Of a stretch of DNA of 64,000 bases, positions 45,010 through 54,544 are shown one piece after another. The stretch is from Sphaerospermopsis sp. SIO1G1 (GTDB taxonomy: Bacteria; Cyanobacteriota; Cyanobacteriia; Cyanobacteriales; Nostocaceae). The notes under the pieces are model-generated. The model was given only the letters and a program-made list of their open reading frames with translations, was not told the DNA's origin and made no database searches. Location of the stretch: assembly GCA_010672785.1 (NCBI GenBank), contig JAAHFX010000006.1, positions 1-64,000 of the forward strand, in the 5' to 3' direction. Positions within the stretch are counted from its first letter, which is position 1. Every line of letters begins with the position of its first letter. Made by a program: the position numbers and the translations under genes.

Positions 45010-48000
45010 TTAAGAATTTGCACTTATGCCAAAATTCACTGTTAGTGGTTCTTCAATAGATTGCAGTGTACTCGCCTTAATTGCATCCAGATAACCACGT
45101 AATAATGTCAGTTGTTTAACATTAGGATGATAAGACAGATTACCTTGTTTTTCAAATAGTGGAGTGGAGGCAATCTCCTGATAATCAACGTTTTCACGAG
45201 ATTTTTGGGTTAACCAAATAGAATTTAAAGATACCTGATCAGCATCAATAACTGTGGCATCATGGGGGATCACAATAGGTACTAAACCGGCGGGTAGTTC
45301 ACCTTCCAAGAAAGCTAGTAATCGTTGTTGACAGATGCGAGTGTTAATACCTCGACTTTCAAATAATTGTAGAACTTCTCCAAAAGAGAGAGGACGAGTT
45401 GCTTCACCACGCAAGTTCTCAGCTAAAACTGAGAGTAGTTCATGGAATAAAAAGTAATCTGTATACTGTTGTCTAGCAACTTCTAAAACTTGGGGATAAA
45501 GAGGCAAGATGGATACACCATAAGCTACTCGACTGCAATTGGGAGTGCCATTTTTACCTAAATATAAATCTTGAACAATTTGGGCGTTGGGTAATTTTTG
45601 TCTTAACCAACGATTAATGGTATTCACAGAGGCCACTCCACCAGAAAAGAAAGCTTGATTAATTGCTTCTGTGGGAACACCAGCAGCTACTAATAATTTA
45701 TTTACTTCTCGGTTGAGACGGCGCACATAGGGGACGAAAATCTGGGTTTCTAAATCTCTTCGTTGCAATACCCAACGTTGATCAGCTAATTCTAGGGTAA
45801 AAAATTCTTGGTGTTGCAAGATGATTTTTAAAGCCAAAGCTGCATCTAACAAACCCTGTCCTAACAGAGAACTTTCTAACTTTTGTTGTAAGCGAATTCG
45901 AGCAGTGATATCTGGTTCTCCTACTCTTGGTAATTCTAAACCCTCTAAATTTAAACTAGACCATTGAATCTGATCCAAACCAGGAATAGAAGGTTGCCAA
46001 GAAGGAATTTGGGCTGTATTTTGACTGCCATTTTCTACTCCACGGGGTTGTCGAGACTTTGGTGGTAGTAATAACTGACAAATAATATCTTGTTCAATAG
46101 CTTTACCCCCATAGGCAAAATTATGCAGCATGAAATCTTTATGCTTGAGTTCACCGATCTTTGCGGGTACATCAACTAAAGCCATTTCCGTTGCAGCTGC
46201 ACCAACATTCAATACCAAAGTGCTACCTACCAAAGAATGAGGGATAGCTTTAAGTTGCTGTAAACCTTCATCACTATTTAATTGCACCAATCGAGAATTA
46301 CTAAAATCAAGTTCTGGTAGGATACTGGCGATCGCCTCTTCCACAAAGAATATTTGTTCAGTACGGGGAACAAGCTGACTAGTAAGTATTGCCTCCCGCA
46401 CATTAAAACGATACTGTTCTGAGTAACTAGAGGGACAGGTACAAATTACACCTGTTAGATTATTAATAATTGCCAAGAAAGTTTCACTATCTATGCCTGA
46501 ACTGTGAGCAATTAAAGCGGGAGTGGTACTAATTTTATCGGACTTGAGAGTCAAAAGTAATTTAGAGAGCGATCGCAATACCCAAATTAATGGCCCTGCG
46601 GAAAATTCATTGAACTGTAATACAGGTTCCCATTTTTCTTGATTGGTTTGATAGGGAATTGCCACCTGTAAGAATGGTTTTAAATGAGTAGAGTAAAGAT
46701 TTTGTGTAGGTTGTGATGTAGAACGATTATTTTCTTGAGCTACTGCTGCTGGCCTTGTTTTTTCCTGATTTTCTTGATCTGTTTCTGATTTAGGAATGGA
46801 AGCAGTGGGTAAATAAACTTCTGCGGGTAAACGGAAAGATTGATCAAAAGAGGTTTCACCAGATTGATTTTCTGTTGACCAATAAATAGGATAAACCACT
46901 AATCGAGAATAATCTAATAAAGCAGCAGAAATACCAGTTGTACCTAAATCAATTCCCAAATACCAAACTGATTGAGGATCAGATGTTGCTAAGTTGCTAT
47001 GATCATCATGATTGTCGAAATCTCTAGAGGCCTGTACAGCAGATTCTGTGGGTGAGTTTGCCGCTCTGTTTTTATTTTCATTCTGAGAATCGTATAATTC
47101 AGCAACTGCGGCTAAAAGTACATTTTCACTGGCGGAACTACCAGACGATTCAGACAAGGGAAATTCTTTATTTTCAATCTCTGCATTACCATACACCAAT
47201 CCTTCAGAAGTTTGTAAATTTGTCTTCTGTTCTGACACTATATTTTCATAGACTAATTCTGGCTGATTTTGTAAATTTGTAGTCTGTTCTGATGGAGAAT
47301 TTGCTCCCCAATCAAAATTGGCCAAGTCTTGATCTAATTGTTGGATCTGAGATTCATTCAGAATAATCTGAGGAACACCTTCTGTTGCATTGACTTCATT
47401 TTCTAAAGATAGTAAGTTTTCCTCTGGGGATGCCACAATATATTCTGGTTCAATCTTTTGTGTCTGGGTGGATTTTTGATTCTGAGGTGTTGTAGATGGT
47501 TCTAGCTCAGATAAATCTTGTGAAGTTTCTTGTTCCTGATTAAAATCAACTAATAAATCCGTTAAAACTGTAATTGTATCTTTGCTATCTGGAAGTGGAT
47601 TAATTGAAGGGAGATTGTTAGTAAATTCTGCTTCTGGTTGGGGATCTTCTGGTAATAATTTTTCTTCCCATAACTCTACTGATTCTGAAGTTTCCCGCAA
47701 TTCTGTAGTATTTTCTGCTGTTGTTAGTTCTGAAGACAAGGGTGAATTTGTCTGATTAATAACATTGGCAACTTGATTAGTGACAGATATATTATTCTCA
47801 CCACTAGCAATATCTTCTGTTCCTTGAACACCGAACAAACTTGCATATAGTTGATCTACTTCATCCAGATTTTCTAATTCAGACTGTTCGGGATTAGTGA
47901 AATCTGCTACTGCTGATGATCTATCTGCATTTATATGTGATAGGACAACATCTAGGTTTTCAATAATTTCTGGTTCTTCATTATCTTTAATATTTGTTGT

Positions 48001-49641
48001 CTGCTGTTCATTTAATTCACTAGTAACAGAATTTTGTAAATTATTAATTGCCGTTAATTGTTCTTGGTTAATCAGTTCTGATAAAACATTATCTAAATCA
48101 TTAACTAACTGATTTTCTTCCAATTGATTGTTTGTAACTGTTGTTAATTCTTGATATTGATCAGTCGAATTTTGTAAATTATCTGCTATTGAATCTGTTG
48201 ATTTTGTATTTTCTAATTTCGATAAAACACTATTCAAATCACCAGATATATCATTCTCTTGTTTCTCTATTTCTGGTTCTAATCTTAAATTTTGATCAGT
48301 CGAATTTTGTAAATTATCTGCTATTGAATCTGTTGATTTTGTATTTTCTAATTTCGATAAAACACTATTCAAATCACCAGATATATCATTCTCTTGTTTC
48401 TCTATTTCTGGTTCTAATCTTAAATTTTGATCAGTCGAATTTTGTAAATTATCTGCTATTGAATCTGTTGATTCTGTATTTTCTAATTCCGATAAAACAC
48501 TATTCAAATCACCAACTAGTTCGCTTTCTTGCAGTTTAACTTTCGGCTCTGCTTGTAAATCTCTTACTATCTCCGCTGAATCTGAAATGTCTAACTCTGA
48601 TAACACTTGATCTAAATCATCTAAATTATTTTCTAAAACATCTAATTTTTTCTCTAAATCATTCGCTGTTTCCGGTACTTGAATTTCAGTTTTCTGTTGA
48701 GAAATCTCTGGCAAGGTTTCTAAATTACTGGGAGCAATGATGGAACTATCAGCAATTATATTCTCTTCAAAATTTAAAGGTATTCCATCTGATTTATATT
48801 TTCGTATTATTTGAAATAAATCATTGATGACATTATTCATCAACTGCTCACTTTGTATCCCTTGACTGTGCATTCTATTCAGTGATTGGGATAAGGATTG
48901 ATAATAGGTATTAATATTACGTTCTAAAGCTTGGAAAACGACATTAACTGTTCCATCTAAAGATAATAAACGTTGATCTAAATCTCTAGCCAAAACATTT
49001 AACTTTTCTAACCCTTGGGTTGATGATAACAATCCTTGTAAATCGGATGTATGATCTTCTTTATTACTATCCGTTGGGTTATGATTAGCAGCACTCGCTA
49101 AATTTTGTGTCAGGTATGGAATTAAATTTGGCACTAACCGATTAGTTAGAACTTGTATAAACTCATGAATTATTTGTTCTTGGTTTGCTACCTGTTGTGT
49201 GAGAGAATAGTTTTGTAATCTCTTCTGCTCTAACTGTCTAATTTCTTGAACCAGCGATGCTTTTCTTTCTAACAACTCTGTGACTTCTGTTTGTAGAGGC
49301 TCAAGAATAACTGCTATTTGCTCTTGAAATTGTTCTGCGATTAAATTAACCTGTTCTTGAGACAAATTTTGAGCAACATTCCTAGTTTGCTCCTGCTCAA
49401 CATATCGCGTGATTAATGATGATATTGGTTGAGACTGTGACTCATCTGAACTTGTTGTTTCTGAAGCTATTGGTATTTCATCTTGGTCAATATTTTCTAG
49501 AACAGCCTTTACTCGCTGTAAAACGTTTTTTTCATCTTCGCCTTGCCCAGAGAGTATTTTAGATAAGGGATTACCACTATTGTCCAATAAACGGTCAATA
49601 TCTGCAATCAGTTGGCTAATTTCATCTTTATTGAAAGTCAC
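45010..49641 (-). CDS. Giant protein: N-terminal coiled coil, acidic repeat region, C-terminal Hsp70/actin-like ATPase
   Basis: 1543 residues. The first 300 residues are helical and coiled-coil-rich (QEQVNLIAEQFQEQIAVI and similar). Residues about 330-800 are very acidic and Asn/Gln/Ser-rich, with a 45-residue unit (STDQNLRLEPEIEKQEND, then ISGDLNSVLSKLEN) repeated in tandem. The C-terminal part, from about residue 890, has an actin/Hsp70-type opening VWYLGIDLGTTGISAALLD, a second phosphate loop LVLNVGAAATEMALVD and an adenosine-like FFSGGVASVNTINRWL. No signal peptide or membrane helix. I infer a cytoplasmic ATPase whose long acidic arm binds partners; true chaperone activity is unproven. 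Monocistronic, with a 1.8 kb non-coding region upstream. Confidence 0.8.
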   Translation of the reverse strand: MTFNKDEISQLIADIDRLLDNSGNPLSKILSGQGEDEKNVLQRVKAVLENIDQDEIPIASETTSSDESQSQPISSLITRYVEQEQTRNVAQNLSQEQVNLIAEQFQEQIAVILEPLQTEVTELLERKASLVQEIRQLEQKRLQNYSLTQQVANQEQIIHEFIQVLTNRLVPNLIPYLTQNLASAANHNPTDSNKEDHTSDLQGLLSSTQGLEKLNVLARDLDQRLLSLDGTVNVVFQALERNINTYYQSLSQSLNRMHSQGIQSEQLMNNVINDLFQIIRKYKSDGIPLNFEENIIADSSIIAPSNLETLPEISQQKTEIQVPETANDLEKKLDVLENNLDDLDQVLSELDISDSAEIVRDLQAEPKVKLQESELVGDLNSVLSELENTESTDSIADNLQNSTDQNLRLEPEIEKQENDISGDLNSVLSKLENTKSTDSIADNLQNSTDQNLRLEPEIEKQENDISGDLNSVLSKLENTKSTDSIADNLQNSTDQYQELTTVTNNQLEENQLVNDLDNVLSELINQEQLTAINNLQNSVTSELNEQQTTNIKDNEEPEIIENLDVVLSHINADRSSAVADFTNPEQSELENLDEVDQLYASLFGVQGTEDIASGENNISVTNQVANVINQTNSPLSSELTTAENTTELRETSESVELWEEKLLPEDPQPEAEFTNNLPSINPLPDSKDTITVLTDLLVDFNQEQETSQDLSELEPSTTPQNQKSTQTQKIEPEYIVASPEENLLSLENEVNATEGVPQIILNESQIQQLDQDLANFDWGANSPSEQTTNLQNQPELVYENIVSEQKTNLQTSEGLVYGNAEIENKEFPLSESSGSSASENVLLAAVAELYDSQNENKNRAANSPTESAVQASRDFDNHDDHSNLATSDPQSVWYLGIDLGTTGISAALLDYSRLVVYPIYWSTENQSGETSFDQSFRLPAEVYLPTASIPKSETDQENQEKTRPAAVAQENNRSTSQPTQNLYSTHLKPFLQVAIPYQTNQEKWEPVLQFNEFSAGPLIWVLRSLSKLLLTLKSDKISTTPALIAHSSGIDSETFLAIINNLTGVICTCPSSYSEQYRFNVREAILTSQLVPRTEQIFFVEEAIASILPELDFSNSRLVQLNSDEGLQQLKAIPHSLVGSTLVLNVGAAATEMALVDVPAKIGELKHKDFMLHNFAYGGKAIEQDIICQLLLPPKSRQPRGVENGSQNTAQIPSWQPSIPGLDQIQWSSLNLEGLELPRVGEPDITARIRLQQKLESSLLGQGLLDAALALKIILQHQEFFTLELADQRWVLQRRDLETQIFVPYVRRLNREVNKLLVAAGVPTEAINQAFFSGGVASVNTINRWLRQKLPNAQIVQDLYLGKNGTPNCSRVAYGVSILPLYPQVLEVARQQYTDYFLFHELLSVLAENLRGEATRPLSFGEVLQLFESRGINTRICQQRLLAFLEGELPAGLVPIVIPHDATVIDADQVSLNSIWLTQKSRENVDYQEIASTPLFEKQGNLSYHPNVKQLTLLRGYLDAIKASTLQSIEEPLTVNFGISANS
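48150..48520. repeat. Three tandem copies of a 135-base in-frame repeat
   Basis: The word TGATCAGTCGAATTTTGTAA recurs at about 48158, 48293 and 48428, giving an exact 135-base (45-codon) period inside the giant Hsp70-like gene. The first two units are almost identical over most of their length; the third diverges at its end. Recent expansion in the disordered acidic arm. Confidence 0.85.
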
Positions 49642-50747
49642 GTTATATTACCTTAACTAGAAATGTACGGAGATTTTATTGTATTTAAAATTATGAACGA
49701 ATAGAGTAAGGTTAAGGATAACCTAAGATATAGCAGATCATGGGTAGCAGATTAGAGGTGATAGAGCGAAAAGTCTATTTGGCTTGTTTATCTAGGCTTT
49801 CAAATTGGTTCATGTCTTAACTGACTTGTCTACTGCTATACATAACAGTGTCAACTCTGTTTATGTTGAGGTTTTATAATTTGTCCATCTTTTAACCGCC
49901 TTATTAGTTGCTATGGTTAATAACTTGTTAATTGTGGTACTAATAATTCACATATAAAATACACCATCAAAGACTATGAGATATCAGAGAGCAAAATTAT
50001 AGCTTTAGACAGAGTTATTGGCACACCTAAAATCAGAATATTCATTCTACCCAGGAGGGTAGCAGCCATAAGTAGGTAGGCGTTAAAAATTGTCGTTGGG
50101 ATAAGGTAGGGTGCAGGGCGCTTTCTTGCAGGGAGAAAGAAGGTTCTAGTCCTTGTTTACTTTTTGTTACATAATTATAAATTTCCCCGCTGTACTTACA
50201 TCAGACTTTCTCCCAAAGAAGGTTTTTCTCTTTTTTAACTCCTGACTCCTGCCATTTGTAGAACTATAACACTTACAAATTTCCTCGGCTCATACTAAAA
50301 AATGGCTCAAGTCTGAACTCAATTTTATTCCTGATGCTATGGTGTACCTATACTGAGATATTGATATGCTGCTAACAACCTAGCAAGTAGCTTTCACTTC
50401 TTTTTCCAACCAAGTGAAGTTAATCCCGGATTGAAAACAACATGGATATAGTTTGATGTAGCTGTATTTTGTTAAGTAATGGAATATCTATACAAAAACA
50501 TAACTTAAACCATTGCTTTTATTTTCTTTAGATAGCATTTATGATTCTGTAAATCACGAAGAATATTGACTACACTCTATTCGACTTGTATTTACATAAT
50601 TAGGACTTGCTGAAAAATTCCTGTCATGGAGATAAGAAACAGAAAAAAATTTCAATGTTTATAGGGAAAAACCTTTCCCTTTGAATCAAAACTAAATACA
50701 TAGTTTTAAACTTATTACCCTAATAAGCTGTTTTGTATTTAATTTGC
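49642..50747. other. Long non-coding region upstream of the giant Hsp70-like gene
   Basis: About 1.1 kb with no supported reading frame (1.8 kb up to the Crp-family gene). It contains hairpins CTACCCAGGAGGGTAG (50047-50062) and CTTTCTTGCAGGGAGAAAG (about 50120), and a diverged partial element end near 50600-50690 (GGACTTGCTGAAAAATTCC). A promoter for the minus-strand giant gene should lie at its left edge. A small RNA is possible but I cannot name one. Confidence 0.4.
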
Positions 50748-50875
50748 CAGGACTTACGCAACGAAGATTTGTCATTGCGACTGAAACGCAGTGTAGGGAA
50801 GCAATCCCAGGATTTTTGCGATTACGTCGCTGTCGCTCGTAATGACGCAGTACTGTCATTGCGACGTAAGTCCTA
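50748..50875. repeat. MITE-like element with GGACTTACG ends (copy 4), internally expanded
   Basis: Opens CAGGACTTACGCAACG and ends GCGACGTAAGTCCTA, 128 bases. The interior holds two GTCATTGCGAC words and one GGGAAGCAATCC, an arrangement found once in copies 2 and 3, so this copy looks internally duplicated. It also contains CGTCGCTGTCGCTCGTAATGACG. Confidence 0.75.
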
Positions 50876-50924
50876 TTTGCATAAGTCTGGCAAGCAAGAT
50901 ACCTATTCCACATTAACTAGAAGT

Positions 50925-51215
50925 TGCGGAAAAAGTCTTGTCGTAGAGGCAGGGGGTAGGGGAGAGAATTAAAAACATATCTTTAGTCTCTCAAAGTTGA
51001 AAAATTGCAAGATTTTCAAGCACTCAACCTCTAAAATCTTGCACTTATTGAAAATTGAAATAGTCTCAAACACTTTACCTGCAATGTTTTCAGATATATC
51101 CAGCCAGCCCGAATTAGTTCTTTATTCTCTTGCACCCTGCCTCTTTCCTCCTGCACCCTGCCTCTTTCCTCCTGCCCCTTGCCTCCTGCCTCTTTCCTCC
51201 CAACAACCCTAATGA
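50925..51215. repeat. TTTGCNGNAAAAAGT-family fragment and CCTGCCTCTTTCCT tandem tract
   Basis: GTTGCGGAAAAAGTCTTGTCG near 50927 matches the element end at 62101. It is followed by AAAATTGCAAGATTTTCAAG and AAAATCTTGCACTTA blocks. Bases about 51130-51200 are tandem CTCCTGCACCCTGCCTCTTTC-like repeats. Open frames here are translations of repeats. Confidence 0.5.
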
Positions 51216-51453
51216 AAAGTTTTAGGTTAACTTTGGTGTAAAATTGAAACTTTACGTGGTATGTGCTATGAGGAAGTATACCTTAGCAATAATTGATAAG
51301 AGACTGTAAAGATGATAGAAAAAAGACTATATTGCCGTATTGTTGTGTAACATAAATAAGTTTACATTTTTTTACGGTATTAATTTTTCGGCATCTAAAC
51401 CTTAAAAATAATGTTTTTCCGTTTTATTCATAGCATTTAATCAATATTTCCTA

Positions 51454-52152
51454 ATGGAAGATAGATATAACTCGCAGACATCGGCTCAAAATTGGACTTC
51501 GCTCGCACCATTTTTTCAAGGGTTACCAGAATCTACTATAGAGGTAGCTCTTACTCACCTTGTAACTCGTAGTCACCCGGCTAATCAAGTTATTCTCCTA
51601 GAGAATGATTGGGGTGGTTCAGTCTATTTTATCTTAGATGGATGGGTTAAAATACGTACTTACAACTTGGAAGGAAAAGAAGTAACGCTCAATATCATTG
51701 GTAATGGCGAGTTGTTTGGAGAAATGGCAGCTTTAGATGAAGTTCCCCGTTCTACGGATGTTATTACTTTGACTGCTACTACTATTGGTAGTATGCCATC
51801 TCAGGATTTTGTCAAACTGTTACAAATAGAACCTCTAGCTGGTGTAAGATTAGCACAATTAATGGCTAGAAGATTGCGACAAGTCAATCGTCGCCTACGT
51901 TTACGAGAATCTGATAGTCAATCACGAGTAGCTGATACTCTACTGTTTCTAGCCGATGGCCAAGGTAAAGCTGGAGAAACTGGCACAGAAATTCCTAACC
52001 TACCTCATCGTGAGCTAAGTAGTTTAAGCGGTTTAGCTAGGGAAACAGTCACCAGGGTACTAACAAAGTTAGAAAAAAAAGGTTTGATTGTACGGGAGCA
52101 AGATGTTATTTGCATACCTGATGTCTTAGCTTTAGAAAAGACCATTATTTAA
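51454..52152 (+). CDS. Crp/Fnr-family transcription regulator
   Basis: A 232-residue regulator. Residues 15-140 are a cyclic-nucleotide-binding-type beta barrel (NQVILLENDWGGSVYFIL, GNGELFGEMAALDEVPRS, the latter resembling the cAMP phosphate-binding cassette). The dimer helix is at about 135-160, and a C-terminal winged helix at about 165-230 carries the recognition segment HRELSSLSGLARETVTRVL. The GELFGEMAALDE-x-PRS segment is compatible with cAMP binding, as in cyanobacterial SyCRP1/AnCrpA proteins; I cannot decide the exact orthologue. It is not NtcA, whose recognition region and N-terminus differ. Own promoter in the preceding spacer. Confidence 0.9.
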   Translation: MEDRYNSQTSAQNWTSLAPFFQGLPESTIEVALTHLVTRSHPANQVILLENDWGGSVYFILDGWVKIRTYNLEGKEVTLNIIGNGELFGEMAALDEVPRSTDVITLTATTIGSMPSQDFVKLLQIEPLAGVRLAQLMARRLRQVNRRLRLRESDSQSRVADTLLFLADGQGKAGETGTEIPNLPHRELSSLSGLARETVTRVLTKLEKKGLIVREQDVICIPDVLALEKTII

Positions 52153-52198
52153 CAAATACAGGGAAATCAGGCAAATTAAAGGTGAAAAGCTAATTGTT

Positions 52199-52345
52199 AT
52201 GGTTATGCTGTTTTGCTATTTCCTAATTCTCCTGTATTTTGCCTCATTAGCAGTTATATATTATAGTTATACACGCTTAGTAGCAATTAATAAAAAAGCT
52301 CAATATCACTATATTTCAGCTACTGCCAATGTCCTCATTAAATAA
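52199..52345 (+). CDS. Candidate small membrane protein, 48 residues
   Basis: A short frame, MVMLFCYFLILLYFASLAV followed by IYYSYTRLVAINKKAQYHYI, between the Crp-family gene and the DUF2232 gene on the same strand. One strong hydrophobic helix is followed by a basic tail. An AAAGGTGA sequence lies about 13-17 bases upstream, slightly too far for an ideal ribosome-binding site. It may be real or chance; no family recognised. Confidence 0.35.
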   Translation: MVMLFCYFLILLYFASLAVIYYSYTRLVAINKKAQYHYISATANVLIK

Positions 52346-52408
52346 TCTTATAGATATAGTCTCTATTGGAATTTGTTATCATTAAAAACTACAAATTAGA
52401 AATTACTA

Positions 52409-53140
52409 ATGAGTATTTTAAATTCTTCCCCAGATGAACCGGAGGCAAATCAATCATTAGACTCATCAACTCCAAATCAGAATTCTGAGCAAATACCCCT
52501 ACAACCTCCTCTAATTAAAGTTGATGCACCTCTGAGGATGGTAGAAACGGCTTTCTTAGCCAGCACTGCCAGTTTAATTTGGATTATTAATTTATATTTT
52601 CCTTTAGGCCCATTCTTACGAATACTTTTCCCAATCCCTATTGCTTTAGTTTATTTACGCTGGGGAAGTCGTGCTGCTTGGATGTCTGCTATTACTTCTG
52701 CTTTACTTTTAGGTGTGTTAATGGGCCCTGTTCGCAGTATGTTATTTGTCATGCCTTTTGGTTTAATGGGTGTATTATTAGGTGCAACTTGGCATCGTCG
52801 TGTTCCCTGGATTGTGTCAATTACCCTTGGTATGCTCTTAGGTTCTTTGGGTATGTTTTTCCGCTTATGGTTGTTGTCTATTTTATCTGGTGAAGATTTG
52901 TGGGTATATGCAATTAACCAGGTGACAGAATTAATTGAATGGATTTTCTTCAAATTGCAAATTCTAGCTACTCCTAGTTTATCTTTGATTCAGTTAGGAG
53001 CTATATGTTTAATTGCTTTGAACAATCTGATTTATTTATTTGTTGTACATTTAGCAGCTTGGTTACTTTTAGATCGTTTAGGTAACTCCATTCCCCGCCC
53101 TCCTCGTTGGATACAAGTATTGATGGATTACGAAGGCTGA
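52409..53140 (+). CDS. DUF2232-type multi-pass membrane protein
   Basis: A 243-residue protein. A polar N-terminus (residues 1-40, Pro/Ser/Asn-rich) precedes six or so membrane helices. Typical segments are VETAFLASTASLIWIIN, GPFLRILFPIPIALVYLRWG (the signature-like region), SAITSALLLGVLMGPVRS, then GLMGVLLGATWHRRVPW and AAWLLLDRLGNSIPRPP at the end. The family is common in cyanobacteria and plastid-bearing lineages and resembles ECF-transporter S-component-like or YybS proteins; the substrate is unknown. It follows the Crp-family regulator after a 256-base gap on the same strand. Confidence 0.78.
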   Translation: MSILNSSPDEPEANQSLDSSTPNQNSEQIPLQPPLIKVDAPLRMVETAFLASTASLIWIINLYFPLGPFLRILFPIPIALVYLRWGSRAAWMSAITSALLLGVLMGPVRSMLFVMPFGLMGVLLGATWHRRVPWIVSITLGMLLGSLGMFFRLWLLSILSGEDLWVYAINQVTELIEWIFFKLQILATPSLSLIQLGAICLIALNNLIYLFVVHLAAWLLLDRLGNSIPRPPRWIQVLMDYEG

Positions 53141-53245
53141 TGAGAACCTAGGTAGTCGTGCAAAATAAATTTTACAGGAGAGAGAAGGGGGAACAGGGAA
53201 TAGGTAAGAAAGAGCTAAAGAGATTTTTGTTTGTCCCGAAAATGT

Positions 53246-53384
53246 TACAGCAGATTTTGTTGCTATGAGGTACAAGTTATAATCATGAAACTCTTGTGGG
53301 GTGGGCATCTTGCCCGCCTAAAATGTACCTCATGACACCGGAAAGTGCTGTATTACCTCACTCATGACACCGGAAAGCACTGTA
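53246..53384. repeat. Element with TACAGCA/TGCTGTA ends (copy 2), right end duplicated
   Basis: Opens TACAGCAGATTTTGTTGC and first ends CACCGGAAAGTGCTGTA (53352), then repeats the end as ACTCATGACACCGGAAAGC followed by ACTGTA (53384). The interior GGGGTGGGCATCTTGCCCGCC matches the copy at 25033. It lies just upstream of the cobT start. Confidence 0.78.
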
Positions 53385-53407
53385 AATTAATTTTGCTTAG
53401 GTACTAA

Positions 53408-54544
53408 ATGACTAATATTAAAATATATACACAAGAAAACCTTGTACAATCTTGGATAGAACGTTATCAAGGCAGTTTACCTATATTCTGTTGTGTATTA
53501 GGGTTTACTGATACTTGTCTAATACCTGGTATTTCTGCTGCTGGATTAACTCCAGAAGATCGCAAATATACAGCTTGTGCAGATGCAGAATTTTTATACT
53601 ATGGAGCTAAACATCAAGCTATTTATCCTTTACCACCTTTGACTGCTGGAGCATCTCCAGTCTTAATTTCTCGTGCTGTGGTGGAAGAATTAAAAATACC
53701 TGTTTATTTATTTAATGCAGGTTTAAACATAGTTCCTAATGCACCTTTGATTGATTTAGGCGGGCAAGCCGCTAGATGTGTCAGTACAGGTAATGCTATG
53801 GAAATAGCTACTGTTAAACATTTATTAAATCAAGGTTTATCTTGGGGTTCTCAATTGAGTGCTGATATTGGGAATGGATATTTAGTTTTGAGTGAGTGTG
53901 TAGTGGGTGGTACTACTACAGCTTTAGCTGTTTTAACTGGTTTAGGTATTGATGCGAATAATAAAGTTAATAGTAGTCACCCTATTTGTAATCATGCTCA
54001 AAAATGGGGTATTGTCCAAACTGGTTTGAATAAGTTGGACATTTTTACAGATCCTCTAAAACTTGTAGCTGCTGTTGGCGATCCTATGCAAATTGTAGTA
54101 GCTGGAATGGCAATTGCTGCTAGTCGTTGTCGTGGGGTCTTGCTGGCTGGTGGTACACAAATGTTAGCTGTTTACGCTTTAATACAAGCGATCGCTAAAA
54201 CTTATTCTTTGTCTTGGCAACCAGAGGCTATTGTTGTGGGTACAACTCGCTGGGTGGCAGATGATACAACTGGAGCAACTGTTGAATTGGCTCGTCATTT
54301 ATCTACAACTAACAGTAGCATCAATTGGGTAACGGAAATTCCACCTTTACTGGCTACACAATTAAGTTTTGCTGATTCTCGTTATCCCCAACTCCGTGCT
54401 TATGAACAGGGTTTTGTTAAAGAAGGTGTTGGTGCAGGTGCAGCTTGTATCGCCGCCTATTTGAGTAAGAATTGGCAACAAGAACAACTTTTGATTGCTG
54501 TTGAATATCAAGTTCAGCAGCTAATGAATTCTTTGTCGCATTAA
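53408..54544 (+). CDS. cobT: CobT-family nicotinate-nucleotide-dependent phosphoribosyltransferase
   Basis: A 378-residue member of the archaeal/cyanobacterial branch of CobT-like proteins, which activate the lower ligand of cobalamin by making alpha-ribazole-5'-phosphate. Conserved stretches are IPGISAAGLTPEDRKYTACA near residue 38, YPLPPLTAGASPVLISRAV, the central GNGYLVLSECVVGGTTTA with the family glycine-rich turn, AVGDPMQIVVAGMA and VGTTRWVADDTTGATVELA. The B12 role fits the other cob genes in this window, although the locus is 40 kb away and has no riboswitch that I can see. Its 3' end overlaps a convergent gene by 24 bases. Confidence 0.88.
   Translation: MTNIKIYTQENLVQSWIERYQGSLPIFCCVLGFTDTCLIPGISAAGLTPEDRKYTACADAEFLYYGAKHQAIYPLPPLTAGASPVLISRAVVEELKIPVYLFNAGLNIVPNAPLIDLGGQAARCVSTGNAMEIATVKHLLNQGLSWGSQLSADIGNGYLVLSECVVGGTTTALAVLTGLGIDANNKVNSSHPICNHAQKWGIVQTGLNKLDIFTDPLKLVAAVGDPMQIVVAGMAIAASRCRGVLLAGGTQMLAVYALIQAIAKTYSLSWQPEAIVVGTTRWVADDTTGATVELARHLSTTNSSINWVTEIPPLLATQLSFADSRYPQLRAYEQGFVKEGVGAGAACIAAYLSKNWQQEQLLIAVEYQVQQLMNSLSH

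Noticed and set aside
48141..48539. 132-residue plus-strand frame with three identical repeats
   Set aside because: It is the antisense of the 135-base repeat in the giant Hsp70-like gene.
50997..51212. 71-residue frame with APCLFPPAPC repeats
   Set aside because: Translation of the CCTGCACCCTGCC tandem tract; no gene features.
51454..52152. NtcA as identity of the Crp-family regulator
   Set aside because: The N-terminus and DNA-recognition helix differ from NtcA; the protein fits another Crp-family branch.
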